Source of the DNA: Oegoconia quadripuncta
Lineage: Eukaryota > Arthropoda > Insecta > Lepidoptera > Autostichidae
DNA: 64,000 bases
Assembly (NCBI GenBank): GCA_949316235.1
Contig: OX438741.1
Span: forward strand, 22,162,324-22,226,323
Reading direction: 5' to 3'
Shown here: one piece after another, positions 35,701 through 50,300 of the stretch
Numbering within the stretch: the stretch's first letter is position 1
Layout of the letters: every line of letters starts with the position of its first letter
The notes under the pieces: generated by a model
What the model was told of the DNA's origin: nothing
Database searches by the model: none
Seen by the model: only the letters and a program-made list of their open reading frames with translations
Translations under genes and position numbers: made by a program

Positions 35701-38700
35701 TTTACGGGGATAAACAACCATTGACACTTCCGTATGTTTAATATAGGTAGGTAGCTAAAAGTTGGATACAATCTTCGGTTAGCGTAGTTTTCCCGAATAT
35801 GTATTTTTTTATTTAAGAAACAAACATTCATTGTCAAATTATAACTTAATCACCTTCCTTCACTTTTATGCTTTGTTTTACTTCATTAACGAAATTATGG
35901 AAAAACACAGCTAAATATAAGCCTGTCTCATGAAGCCATTTATATCACTTATAATGGGGGGACCTGCCCGAAGCGGACTGCAGGTGCGTTGGCTGTTGCA
36001 GATTTTTGAGAGCTGCAAATGTCGCAGCAGCCCGTCCCTGGAATAATTGTTATGCTCAGCCCCTAATTTTGTCACTTTTTAGGACATCAACGGGAAGAGA
36101 CAGCGTTGGCCTTATTAAATTCTACGAGGGAGCACACAAACTGGCGCATTTCAGCAGCCTTACGGCCATCACAAGGATAAGGTATGGCCATAATCCACCA
36201 CGCAGGTCCAGTGCCTATTGGATTTGTGTCAGAATAGTGACTGCCCCTGTTTAAGCTACCGACTTGGCTAAACCACTGCTTCCTATTGAAAACAACCAGG
36301 ACCGACTGTTTAATATGCCCTTTTTTGTTATCACACTCGCAAGTAGGTAACAGCAGTTTATTTTCTTCTTTTCCTGTTTTATTTTTCCTCACACATATAA
36401 GTGTATGTGTGAACGCGCCTGACTGTGTTGTTTTATTTTGAAAACCTAAGTGAGAGAGGGGTTACGCTGACAACCAGCGCTGTGAATTTCCATACGACAT
36501 ATTGGCAGCAAATGCTGACGCCCAATCGCTTTGCCACAAATACATTTAATTATGCAAATGGTATACCTACGAAATTTTCTGTAATTGTTGGCAATAAATA
36601 CTTTTTCTTTCTTTTCTTACTTTCAATCCCGCAAACACTCGTGTGACATTGCCACAAGTGGTCACCTATCCAAAGACTGATCACGCCAGAGGTTGATTAA
36701 CTTAGCTAATAACTATGAATAGAAAATTTTATCATTCAAATATATCAACCAACTGTCTTAAAAACTAAATATCTCCGAAACCTTACCCTACTCTTTATCC
36801 TAGTTTAATCATTACTATAAAAAGCCCGCTCTCGAATCGGCCCACGCATTACAGAGATACATCCGGACAAACAAATGGACACACGCACACAATGCGGTCA
36901 AACACATAACACCCGTCGTTTCACGTCGGGAGTAAAAAAAAACGAATAGCAAACGCGACTGCGGCGCGAGCGCACGAGTGCAAGCAAAAAGCAAATTCGC
37001 AAAAGCAAAAACATATTAATTTATCATGCATTATACATATTTGGACAAAGTAATTACTAGAAGAAGATATCGATGTGATAGGTGTTCCTCGTTTTAGTGT
37101 TCCGTTCTAAAAATTACAAAATGGAAGAAGACTTGTTATAGAATCGCCTCGGTGTCTGTCTACTCGTCTGTCACGGGTATTGATTGCTAGCTAGCATGGC
37201 TGGCTGAATAATTTTACTGCCTTTGTCTAGTATCTATGATTGAAAAAAATGTTTAATGTCCCGTTCTTCTGCGCTGTCAACTCGTTCGTTCATGATTGTA
37301 TTACAAAAGTAATAATCTAATAAATTGTTATAATACATTAAAACTTGCGTCTTTCATTAAAATATAACATGGTAGCAGAGCTCCGTGGTTCGACAAAAGT
37401 GTAAAACATAAAATATATACAAAAATGAGCGACGAATTGGCTACCATAGAACGCCTGAAAGATGAAGCGTCATTCCCCATGTGGAAGTTCCAAATTAATA
37501 TACACTTCAGGAGCCAAGGTCTGCACCATTTGGTGCACGGAAGCGATGATGTATCGACCCCAGGCAGTACCGATAAAACAGAAGCTGGAAAAGATATTAC
37601 AGTGAGTACTGTGTTAAAAAAAGAAGTGGAAAGAAAAGATGCCCTAGCCCAGAAAATGATAGTGAGTACAGTAGACAAGAAACACCTACCTTTGCTGATG
37701 TCATGTGAAAGCGCCAAGGCTATGTATGACAAAATAACTTTCATATTTGAAAAACAGACTGATCACCAAAAGTGTCATCTATTACAAGACTTCTTTCAAT
37801 ACACTTATAATAAAGATAAAGACATGACATTCCATATCAGTTCACTAGAAAATCTGGCACATCAATTAAGTAACATCGGTGAAAAAATTAATGAAACTAT
37901 GCTAATGTCTAAAATACTATCCACACTACCTGATGCATACAGAAACTTTATAACAGCATGGGAGTCAGCGCCTACATCTGAAAAGACACTCAATAACTTA
38001 ACAGCAAGATTGCTCACTGAACAACAGAGATATAAAGCAGGCCAGGAAGAGACAAAAGTGGCATTCAAAGCCAGCGATAAGAAAAGATTTACTCCTAACA
38101 AAAGTCAATGTAAAATATGCAAAAAAACAAATCACCAAGAAAAAGATTGTTTCTTTAAAAATAAAGAACAATGCAAAATATGTAAAAAGTACAATCACAA
38201 AGAAAAAGACTGTTATTGGAAAAAGGAAAAAGCTTGTTCCTTTTTAGTCTATTTTAAAAGACCAACAGAATTGTAAAATTGAAATTCAAACTGCCAAGAA
38301 AGATCACATCATTATGTCACAGAAAAAAGGAAAAATAATAAGTGAAAATTGCAATTTTGATAATGTGCTATTTGTGCCTAATTTACAGAAAAACTTGTTA
38401 TCTGTGAATGCTATCACCCAAAATGATGGAACAGTTATATTTACAAAAGAAAATGTCCTGATACAAAAAGATAATGACACTATATTAAAAGGTACAAAAA
38501 CCGATAAGGGCTTGTATCACATAAATATTAAAACTGATACAAATGAAAACGCCCTCCTGTCTACTACAAAAGACTGGCACATAAAATTTGGTCACCCTGG
38601 TAAGGAAACCCTGAAAAATATTATTAAATCAGTCGATGGAATAAATATAAAAAATGAGGATATTGACTCACTTACCTCTACATGTGATGTGTGTATGCGG

Positions 38701-41700
38701 GCAAAACAGACACGATTACCATTCTACACACGTCAGAAATCTGACAGAAAAATACATACCATACATACAGATGTTTGTGGCCCGATCACTCCTGCTACAT
38801 GGGATGAAAAAAAATATATAATAACATTTATAGATGACTATACCGACTACACACAAACTTACCTAATCGCACATAAAAGTGAAGTGTTCACACACCTAAA
38901 AGAATATATACAGGAAGTAGAAAGAAGTACAAACCTGCCAGTCAGTGTAATCCGATGTGATGGTGGTGGGGAATACACAAGTAAACATTTAACAGAATGG
39001 TGTAAAAGTCGTGGACTTAAATTGGATCATACAATACCATATAGTCCGCAACAAAACGGAAAAGCGGAAAGGTACAATCGTACACTATTAGAAAAAGTTA
39101 GAGCTTTACTTTATGAATCAAAATTGAAAGAGGAAATGTGGGGCGAAGCTGTACATACTGCAACATATTTACTGAACCGTATACCAAAAAGTGGAGAGGC
39201 TCAAACCCCCATTGAAAAATGGTCCGGAAGGAAACCAAATGCAAGAAACATAGAAGTTTTTGGCTCTGAAGTCTACAGCAAAAATGTGGGAAAATATAAA
39301 GTAAGAACACTAGATGTTTACATGGCAAATGTATATTTGGAAGTGATTGTCACAGTAAAAGCAGATGTTCTATACTAAAAATTCAAAATAAAATAGTTCT
39401 AATATGGCCAGTATCACATCTTACAACATCCACCCGTAATGACCATATTCAGAAGCCTTAGTAATAACAAACAAACACTGTAACATAAAGAAAAACATTG
39501 TAACATAAAGTAACTACGCCTTAACTAAACCTATACTATTGATACACCTTTGATGTGCAACTTTCCCAAGACATTTTGTCAACACGTCAGCTAACAGGTC
39601 ACTGGACTTAGTGTATTGAAGCACAATCACATTTTCAGATACCTTTTCGCGAATAAAATGGTACCTAACATCAATATGTTTCGATCTGCCGTGGTGTATA
39701 GGATTATGAGCTAAGTTCTGCGCACTCTGACTGTCACTGCAAATGGTTATACTAGGATATTTAATATCACATACCTCGGATATCAAACGACGTAAGTAAA
39801 TAGCCTCTTTCGCAGCATCAGTCAACGCCATGTACTCGGCTTCGGTAGAAGACAGCGCCACTGTAGGCTGCTTCTTCGATGCCCACGAGACAGGTCCATT
39901 TGCCAGTTTGAAGCAATAACCTGTGTAGGAACGACGATCATGCACACAGTTCGCAAAATCCGCGTCCGTATAACCTACGAGAAGTTCTCCTGTCTTCTTA
40001 TAAATAATAGAATGATCTATAGTTCCTTTTAGGTACTGAAGTACTCGTTTCGCTGCCACCCAATGCGTGCTGTTATATTTGTTGTTATACTGACTAAGAT
40101 AGCTAACAGCAAAAGCAATATCAGGTCGAGTATTGACAGCAAGGTACATTAGACAACCTATTAAATTCAGATAGGCATAATGATTATTCTTACAATCCGA
40201 ATCCTGAAGAGCACCTATTTTGCTATTCGCCAAGGGAGTGTCGTACTCTTTTGCCTGCCCTAAATTGAATTTTTCTAGTAGGAATTCAATATATGACTTT
40301 TGATTGACTCGTATTTCACCATTTTCCGTTGAGATATTTAATCCCAGATAATATTTCAGTGGACCTAAATCTTTTAATGTAAAATATTTTAGTAAGTCAC
40401 TCTTGACAGCGTCGAATGACTTTTCATTCTGGTAATAAACAATGATGTCATCCACATAGACTGCTAACAGGATTAATTCTGAACCAAGGAGTTTTTTATA
40501 TACGCATGGTTCGGTAGGTAATCTAATAAAACCTATTTTACTCAACACTTCATTGAGCTTAATATTCCACGCGCGAGGAGCCTGTTTTAAGCCATACAGG
40601 GACTTTTGCAACAGACACACTTTATCTTCGTCACCTTTGCTCTTAAAACCCGGAGGCTGGTCCATGTAGACTTCTTCTTGAAGATCGCCATTTAAAAAGG
40701 CGGTGTCGACGTCTAAGTGTCGCATCTTCAGGCCCATTTCTGCTGCTAAAGCAATCAAAACGCGTAAGGAGGAATTCCGAATTACCGGAGCGAAGGTTTC
40801 ATAGTAATCGACACCATGAACTTGATTATAGCCTTTCGCGACAAGTCTAGCTTTATATTTGATTATATCGCCATGGGCATTCTTTTTTAATTTGTAAACC
40901 CATTTGCATGGTATAACCTTCTTATCTGGCCTATTCACCAGAATCCACGTTTTCTTTTCCAGCAAGGCCTGGTATTCATCTCTCATAGCATGATACCAAT
41001 TATCTCTATCTACTGCATTCACCGCTTGTTGATAAGTAGTCGGTTCATCCATTTGAGAGGATATAGTCTGCATACAAACACAGTTGGCGGCAGTATTGTG
41101 GATTTTTCTAGGTCTCAGATTATAGCGTGGTTCTGCAACCTCAACATCAGAATCACTTTCTTCTAATTGTTCTGGTGACGGGGCAAACCCAAGTTGACTC
41201 GGCTCAAAGTCGGCAACAATACTTGGTCCAGGTATCGGATCCTCTCTACTATTTGTTGTAGAGTCGATCTGTGAACATAAAGGTAAACGTGCCGGTTGTG
41301 GCACATCCACCCGTGATTGAGGACTAAGGAATAACGGTACACGTGCCGGTTTGAGCGCACCAGGCGCTAACTGGTATTTGACACCCTTTCCTTTTTCCTC
41401 TAAATCCCGGAAAGTGTCTTCAAAGAAAACCACGTCCCTACTTTTGACAAGTCGTCTAGGATATTTTGCATCTCGGAAGTAATAACTATTGGGATCGTCA
41501 GAATAGCCAACAAAAATATGCTCGGTTGCCTTCACGTCCAACTTCTTCCGATTACAATCGGGGACATGAATCAGAGCTCGACATCCAAAGACTCTTAAGT
41601 GTGATAGGTTCGGCTGTTTACCATACCACAGCTCAAAAGAAGTCTTACCTTCGAGAGCACGGTGAGGAGTCCTATTCTTAAGATAGACTGCAGTTTCCGT

Positions 41701-44700
41701 CGCATCTTGCCAATATGCTGGAGAAAGAGAACTGCCAGAGAGGATAGACCTAGCCTTCTCTATGATCGTTCTGTTGATCCTTTCAGCGATGGAGTTTTGC
41801 TGCGGACTATAGGGCACTGTCGTCTGATGCTGAATTCCTTCCATCTGTAAGTAATTTGTAAGGTCAGTATTGACATATTCTGTCCCGTTGTCGCTCCTCA
41901 ACACTTTTATTTTTAATCCCTTTTCTCGCTCCACTAGGGATTTGAAAATACGAAATTTATCCTTTACTTCAGCTTTTGAAGAAATAAAGAATGCAAAGAT
42001 CATACGAGTAAAGTCATCTATGAAAAATAAGACATACTTACTTCCTTGAAAAGACGTCTCTGATAATGTACAAACGTCAGTATGGACAAGTTCTAAAACT
42101 GACGTTGCCCTTTTATACGGAATCCTTTTGAAAGGCTTCCGACTCAGTTTTCCTTCTACACAGGCCACACATGGTTCCTTGTCAACTGTTGAATAATCTA
42201 TGCCTACTACCTGGTCCTTTTTTAAGCGATCCATCCCAATGCGGCATAGGTGACCTAAACGTTTATGCCAGAGTTGATACCTGGACACGTCAGAGTGCAC
42301 ATCAAAAGCAGATAATTGACGTGGTACATTGACTGTACAATCTAAAGAATACAGCCCACCACAGATCGAACCATGTAGCAAAGAAATACCTGTACAAGAA
42401 AAAACACTAGAGTTATAAAAGTTACAACCAGATTTATCAAAAACCACACAAAAACCGTTATCAACTGCTTTCTTTACTGAAATAAGATTAGCGTTCAAAT
42501 TAGGTACATGAACAACGTTACTAATCTTCGTAACCTCATCACACATCGTAATAGAAATATCGCCAACGCCTTCACTGGATAACACCTCTCCATTAGCAAT
42601 TGTCACTTTGCCGGTGGGATATCCTTTCACGTTCTCCATCCATTCTCGTTTTGAAGTCATATGGGCCGACGCCCCAGAATCTATGTACCATTTAGTACTC
42701 TCCACGTCACCAATGACATTCAACGCACTTAAAGAGTTTCTATGATTCTCAGATTTCTTTTTCTTGTCCTTCTTATGGGGACAGTCTGGACTCTTATGGC
42801 CTGGCTCCCGACAGTCGTAACAGATAATCTGTTTCTTAGTTTTTGATGAAGATGGCTTAGATTTCTGATTAGTCCGTGTTTTCAGGGCAGTATCCTGGTT
42901 ATTCTCCTTTGGTTTATTCAATTCATTCAACAATTTCGTCTTTATCAAGTCAACAGTAATTTCTACATTTGAGTCCTCCAATGCCATAACAAGAGGGGCA
43001 TACTGTGGAGACAAACCTCCAAGAAGAATAGCAGCGATTGAAGCATCTTCTATGATCTTGCCGATATCGGCAAGGTCGTGGACTGTTGACATAACAGCAT
43101 TAATGTACATTTCTATATCGTTGAAATCATCTAGACAGTACCTGTACAACTTCCGTTCGAGGCTTATTCTTCGTCCTAAGCCTTTGTCTTCATACGCAGA
43201 GGACAAGGCTTTCCACGCAGCTTTAGCCGTTTCACAAGGTCTGAGAAGGGTGATTGCCATACCATCAACTGTGAGACAAATTTTCGATAACGCAATCTGA
43301 TCGTCACGCAACTTTTTCTCAGCGGTAATTTGACTACCTTCAGGGTATCCGGCAACAGTTTCCCATAAATTTTCGTGTATTAGGTACATACGCATCTTGA
43401 ATTTCCAAACACCAAAACCGTCTCTGTTTACTAGCGGTTTTATTGCAGAAATTGAACTTGACATTATTTCACAGCTAATATGTCAAAGACGAAAAAATGA
43501 AAAATAAGCGAAATTATAATTTTCGCGACTTTCAACAAATATCTTTTACAAGCACGTGTTAAATATTTAGTGTTCTTTACCTTCTCGTGCTGATAACGTG
43601 TGGGAAAATATAAAGTAAGAACACTAGATGTTTACATGGCAAATGTATATTTGGAAGTGATTGTCACAGTAAAAGCAGATGTTCTATACTAAAAATTCAA
43701 AATAAAATAGTTCTAATATGGCCAGTATCACATCTTACAACAAAAAAGCTAGAATACAAAAAGAAATTAGATGAGAGGAGTGAAAAACTAATATTTGTAG
43801 GTTATGCTCCCAATGGATACAGACTCTGGAATGCAGATAAACGCAAGATAATAATAAGAAGAGATTTGATCTTTACAAAAACACTGAAATCAGTAGAAGA
43901 CGATTCAGTTACCATAAAAATAAATGATTATACAAAAAATTATAAAAATATCACAGATGATGAAATATATGGAGAAAATATAACAACAATCAAGATAATA
44001 AAAGAAAGACAAGAAGACATACAAGAAGAAAGACAAGAAGACAGCAAAAGCAAAGTTTATAAATAACAAAATAAAAAATAGTGCAGACGTAGTAAAGACT
44101 ACTTGGAAAATTATAAATAGCGAAACTGGAAAAGTCAAGCCTTGCAACACCGATATTAGACTAAAAATTAACGATCAAATTTTAATAACACATTTAGAAG
44201 TTGCAGAAGCTTTTGAAAAATTTTTCACCAACATTCCAATTTCGACTACAAATTCTCTTAATTCATGTCCCACACTCGCTGAATCGCTACTTAGACAAAA
44301 TGTGGGGATTTGTAATTCTCATTTTAAATTTCATCATATAAGTCCTGTAGACATTATAAAAGCATTTAGATCTCTAGACAAGAAAAAGACTGTCGACCTT
44401 TACGGTTTATCAGTAAAAATTATTAGCGCCATAATTGATTGTGTGTCACCACACTTAGCTTGTATTTTTAATAAATGTATTGATGATGGCATATTTCCTG
44501 ATTTGATGAAACACAGTAAAGTTATACCTTTATTTAAAGCCGGTAGTAGAACAGACCCCTCTAATTTTAGACCTATATCAATACTACCGACTCTCAGTAA
44601 AATCTTTGAAAAAATTATATTAATTCAGTTATCGGCTTATTTTTATAGTAACGATTTTATGTCGCATAAACAATTCGGTTTTACTAGGGGCCGCTCGACA

Positions 44701-47700
44701 ACCGACGCAGGTGTCGAGCTCTTACAACATATTTTTGAAGCTTGGGAAGATTCTCGGGATGCAATAGGAGTGTTCTGCGACTTGTCCAAGGCATTTGATT
44801 GCGTTAATCATGACATCTTAATCAGGAAATTACGTCATTATGGTGTAACAGGCCGTGCTATTGACCTTTTGAATTCTTATATGAGTGGCAGAGTTCAGAG
44901 GGTTAGTATCAGTGGCAACACATCGTCAGGGTCCACAGTCTGCATGGGCGTCCCGCAGGGTTCCATACTCGGGCCATTTTTATTTTTGGTCTATATAAAT
45001 GACTTGCCTAACCTTGTAAAGGATAATAAACATGAAATAGTATTGTTTGCAGATGATACCTCCGTATTATTTAAAGTAAATAGACAAAAATTAAGCTATG
45101 ACGATGTGAACAATGCTATTTCTGAAATAGTAGAATGGTTTACGGCAAATAATTTGTTACTTAATGAGAAAAAAACTAAATGTGTGAAATTTGTACTACC
45201 CAATGTCAGAGCGGTGCCCACAAATATAATGATAAAAAATGCCACTTTAGATCTCGTAGATTCTACTGTATTTTTGGGCATTACTTTAGACGCCAAAATG
45301 CAATGGGGTCCTCATATACATAAATTGGCGAAAAGGCTCAGCTCTGCAGCGTACGCAGTCAAAAAAATTCGACAAATGTCAGACGTAAATACTGCTAGAT
45401 TAGTATATTTTAGTTATTTCCACAGCTTGATGTCTTACGGTATCTTACTGTGGGGAAATGCCGCGGATATAAATACAATCTTTGTTTTACAAAAACGAGC
45501 CGTTCGCGCAATTTATCAATTGAAACCTGCAGTGTCACTTAGAGATAGGTTTAAAGTGTATAACATTCTAACCTTTTCGTCACAGTACATTTTTGAAAAT
45601 CTAATGTATGTCAAAAAAAATATAGCATCATTTAGGAAAAATAGTGATAAACATGATGTCAATACAAGAAATAAAGATAAACTTGCAGGTCACATAAGTC
45701 GCCTCCGCAAAGTCAGTAATTCATTCAAAGGGTTATGTATACGCTTTTTCAATAAGGTCCCAGTTGATATACAAAATCTTCCACTTGATAAATTTAAAGA
45801 TACTATAAAACAGAAACTTATTAACAAAGCATATTATAAAATATCAGACTATTTAGATGATAATCATCCCTGGACATAATGAGATTGTTCGCATGCCAGG
45901 CTATTTCACGATTAATAATGATTTATAAAAACCTTTTTGTAATATAAAAACCTTTATGTAAAATCAAAACCTGATTTTAAAAGAGCAACCCTTCGAGTTT
46001 CTTGCTTGTTCTTCTCAGGGGAAAATTGCATTTTGAACAAGCAGTAGCTTAAAAAATGTAAAATTGACTATTGTAAGTGTACTCTGTGTACCTACAAAAT
46101 AAAGCAACTTTGACTTTGACTTTGACTTTGACATACAAGATGAAAGACAAGAAGACATACAAGATGAAAGACAAGAAGAAATACAAGAAAAAAAATCAAA
46201 TATAAGAAAGAGAAAACCTCCACAACGATTTAAAGATTATGTCATGTTTTCCTATAATGATGCTATAACCGGCGAAGACAAAAATAAATGGCTAGATGCC
46301 ATTGAAGAAGAAAAGAAATCACTATTAGAAAATAATGTATGGAAAGAAGTAGATAAAGAACAGGCAAGAGGAAAAAAGATATTAAGTAACAAGTGGGTCC
46401 TAAAAATTAAAGAAGACGGAAAATATAAAGCACGACTAGTAATCAGAGGCTTTGAGCAACGAGAAGGGATAGATTACAGCGAAACATTCAGTCCCGTAAT
46501 TAACAGCAGCCCACTACGAGCACTATTTGCTCTAGCTGCAAAAGATAATTTGATCATAAAAACCTTTGATATTAAAACAGCATTCTTATATGGAGAGCTT
46601 GATGACGAGATATACATGCATCCACCAGAAGGCATGAAAATACTAGGTATATGCAAACTTCAAAAAGCATTATATGGTATGAAACAAGCACCATTGAAGT
46701 GGAACAAAACAATGACGAACTTTCTGAAGTCTGAGGGGCTGAAACAACTAGATACCGAGCCCTGTATTTTCAAAAACCAAGATGAAACCATATATCTAGG
46801 CATACACGTTGATGATGGAATTCTGATTGGAAAGAGACAGAAAGATATAGAGAAACTATTGGAGAGAATAGGAGAACGATTCGAAACAAAAATAAATGAA
46901 GATCCAAAGAAGTACATAGAGATGGAAATATCACAATCAAAAGATCACCTTAAACTTAAACAAGAAAATTTCATAGACAAACTGCTGGAAGACTACAATA
47001 TGACTGATGCTAAAATATTACATACACCAATAGAGAAACAGAAAACATGAGATGATTCAAAGATAAATAAAAATTTTCCATATCGACAATTACTAGGAAG
47101 TTTAACTTACATTTCTAACAAAACAAGACCCGATATTAGTTTTGCTGTCAACCATTGCAGCAGAAATGTAGAAGAAGCAACTGAAAACGATGTCATAATC
47201 ATAAAAAGAATCCTAAGATACCTGAAGAGTACAAAAGAGAAGGGTCTGAAGTATACGAAAGTAAATAACGGCCCAGAACTAAATGCCTATTGTGATTCTG
47301 ACTATGCAGGAGATACCCAAACACGGAGAAGCACTTCTGGCTATGTTATTTACTTCAATGGCTGTCCAATAAGTTGGTGTACCAGAAAACAACCGATAGT
47401 AGCGCTTTCGACAACGGAAGCTGAATACATTGCAGCAGCGGAATGCTGTAAGGATATTTTATACCTGAAATCATTCCTAGAGGAACTTCTCGCTATAAAA
47501 GTGAAAGAGAATTTATTTGTTGACAATCAAAGTGCAATCAGACTTATAGAGAATGGTGTACTTAACAGACGTTCAAAACATATTGATGTAAGATTTAAGT
47601 TCATTCATGAAAAAGTTAATAATGGCGATATTAATCTGTTCTATTGTCCAACAAATGACCAAATAGCAGACTTATTTACTAAAGCATTAAATAAAACTAA

Positions 47701-50263
47701 ATTCAATAATCTTATAACTAAAGGAGAACTTGTCTGTTAACAATAAAAAAAAAAAAAAAAAAAAACATTAATTTTGTAAAACTTTATAAATAATATTAAA
47801 GGTACTAAAATTAAGGGGCTGTGCTAGCTAGCATGGCTGGCTGAATAATTTTACTGCCTTTGTCTAGTATCTATGATTGAAAAAAATGTTTAATGTCCCG
47901 TTCTTCTGCGCTGTCAACTCGTTCGTTCATGATTGTATTACAAAAGTAATAATCTAATAAATTGTTATAATACATTAAAACTTGCGTCTTTCATTAAAAT
48001 ATAACATTGATTTCAAAAACTGTTTGGAGAATTTGTAATATACATAGTTGTAAAAAAAATGGCGATCTAAATAGGTACAAACAATACTCCATCATACATC
48101 TATATCATCAGTTTACTTACCGGTGGCCTACAAACAATCTTACAAATAAATCCGAAAGTCATTAATTTAATATCCCCCATGGAATTACTAGGCGACAAAC
48201 TTCTATATTTGCGGATAATTTCATAGGCCATCTACGTACCTAACTACATATTTCAGTTTGTCACTTTAAGTGGGACTTTTAGTATGAAAATACACTTTGA
48301 ATCCCTGTATCCGTATATTGATGAAACTGTATTTTTTTACAGCAGTTTAAGTCCATGGACTTTATTCGATATTAATTTCAACTTGATACCTAGCCGTTTC
48401 TGAGAAAAGGGCCCTTGACACACGGACAACAAACCCCATAAAGATTCCGTTTTTCCCAAAATGAAGTAGGGAACCCTAAAAAGTTATGTTATAGCCCAGT
48501 CACAGTTTGGCGGATACGGCACGGGCGGGTGGCGTTCCCATAAAGCGGAAAGAGAGCAAATAGGGCGGAAATAATATCAGAATAATTATTATCATAAGAT
48601 TAATAACTAGGTAAAATAGTCCAGCGTGATGATCACAGACGCGAATGTCATCTTGTGGTCACTCTATCTTAACCATCGACCACCATGGTGTAGAGTAGTG
48701 TACCTGCCCTCGAAACCACGGTTGCGGGTTCGAATCCCAATAGGGGTAAATGTTTTTGTGATGAATACCAACATTTATTATCAAGTCATGGATGTGTATT
48801 TATCCGGTTGGAAACGGCCTGCATCCAGCGACTTCCCGCGACCTTCTAACTGTGGGCATCCTACGCTGCGCTTGCCGGTACGTTGTCTCTACTCGAGAAC
48901 TTTAATGCGCACCGATCATCAGTTCTTCGGGTTATGTGCCCTATGAGGCCTATGTTCAGCAGAAGACGCCTTGTGGCCGATATAATGATGATATTCATCC
49001 TTTATCTAATATCCATTATACAGGATTTGCCTAGTTTCACATCATCAGTCCGTATACATCCCAATGCAGAGATACACCTGCCTTCATATTGAGGGAGTAT
49101 GGGCCATAGCCCGCCACGCTGGCCCAATGCGGGTTCACATGCCCTCGTTTTTTTTTTAATTTCTCAGGCATGTTGGTTTCGTCACGATGTTTTCTTTCAC
49201 CGTTTAAGAGGAGTCGGGCAAATGCAAATAAGTAATTAAATTAAATTTAAAAACTAATTGGTACATGGCCTGCCTTAAACCTGGCCTTCGAAATTGGGAG
49301 ACTGTGTCTCCTCCACTGAGCAACCGACGCTTACCTAGTTTAGGACTGTAAATATTTATGTATATTTAAAATAGTTGAGTTTCCCGATTGATTCTTGCAA
49401 GCACTGTCATTTGAACACTGTGGGTAATTGTATAAGGTGGTAAAGACGCTTAAAATGGGTCAACTTGTTTGTACAGTTAAAACAGTCAGCACAAAATGTC
49501 AAGGTCTGTTGCTAACTCAGTCCAGTCACGTTGTAGGAAGTGTTTTTCTATTCACACAAGTTAATATTAGCCCCAGGTCATAATTTAATAAATTTTGCAA
49601 GCGTTAGAGTAGTACATGATTTTTAACCTCCGACGAAAAACGACGTGTGTATGTCCAGTCTTTGGTCGGACGTGTCTCAATAATGCGTGGTCCGATTTGA
49701 GAGCGGTTTTTTTTTTAATTTCAAAAACTAAACTAAATGAAATTGGTTAAGCCGTTTCGAAGATATTTAGCTTTTAGCACAGTTTTTGGTGTTATTTGCT
49801 TAAGTGAAGATGAGGCCGAAGGTGGAAGCGGGCTTACCCGAAAACCCCCACTTCAGTGGGAGACTGGCTATCTTAACCTCAAACAGCCGGTACTGGAACA
49901 CAAGATTACTATCAATATGCTGCTAAGCCGCAGACTTAGATTAGACCGTGGAAGTTGTTTTCAGCCAATCGACGATCCATTTGAAATGCTGACGATAAAT
50001 TTCGTTCAAGTCAAGCATAGCCTAAGTTATACTTTTAATAGAGACTGACGAGAAGACGGTAGCTCCGATTCTACTTGAGAAGGGTTAAGTTTAGTTTTAG
50101 AGAAGAAACTGTAACTGTTTCTTCAGTTTGTATTGTAAAATCTATTACGGTCCGATAAAATACTTAGTAACACTTCGATAATATTAAGGCTTAATCTTTC
50201 AAGGGTTTTTTTTAAATAAAAAGCGTACTGACTCGGAAACCCCATCTTATTTAGGGTTTTCTA

Positions 50264-50300
<37 letters not shown>

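Larger units (their letters stand above)
39285..43742 (-). mobile_element. Ty1/copia element B, intact, inside copia A
   Basis: 4458 bp. Two LTRs of 144 bp (39285-39428 and 43599-43742) appear identical, with TGTGGGAAAATA and ATCTTACAACA ends. The target duplication AAAAA (39280-39284 and 43743-43747) is copia A sequence, proving the order of insertion. One uninterrupted Gag-Pol frame on the minus strand. Identical LTRs and an open frame suggest a very young, possibly competent copy. Confidence 0.94.
37185..48006 (+). mobile_element. Ty1/copia element A, host of two nested insertions
   Basis: Two 185-bp LTRs (37185-37369 and 47822-48006) look identical, start TGCTAGCTAGC and end ATATAACA. 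The 5-bp target duplication TTGAT is at 37180-37184 and 48007-48011. The primer-binding side reads tggtagcagagc directly after the left LTR, and a purine run (aaggggctg) precedes the right LTR. Without copia B and the LINE the element is about 4.3 kb, a usual copia length. Gene order is gag, (protease lost), integrase, reverse transcriptase, RNase H. The coding region is defective, although the LTRs say it inserted recently. Confidence 0.93.

Noticed and set aside
39285..43742. Endogenous retrovirus with an envelope gene
   Set aside because: The domain order protease-integrase-RT-RNase H is Ty1/copia and there is no third ORF before the 3' LTR.
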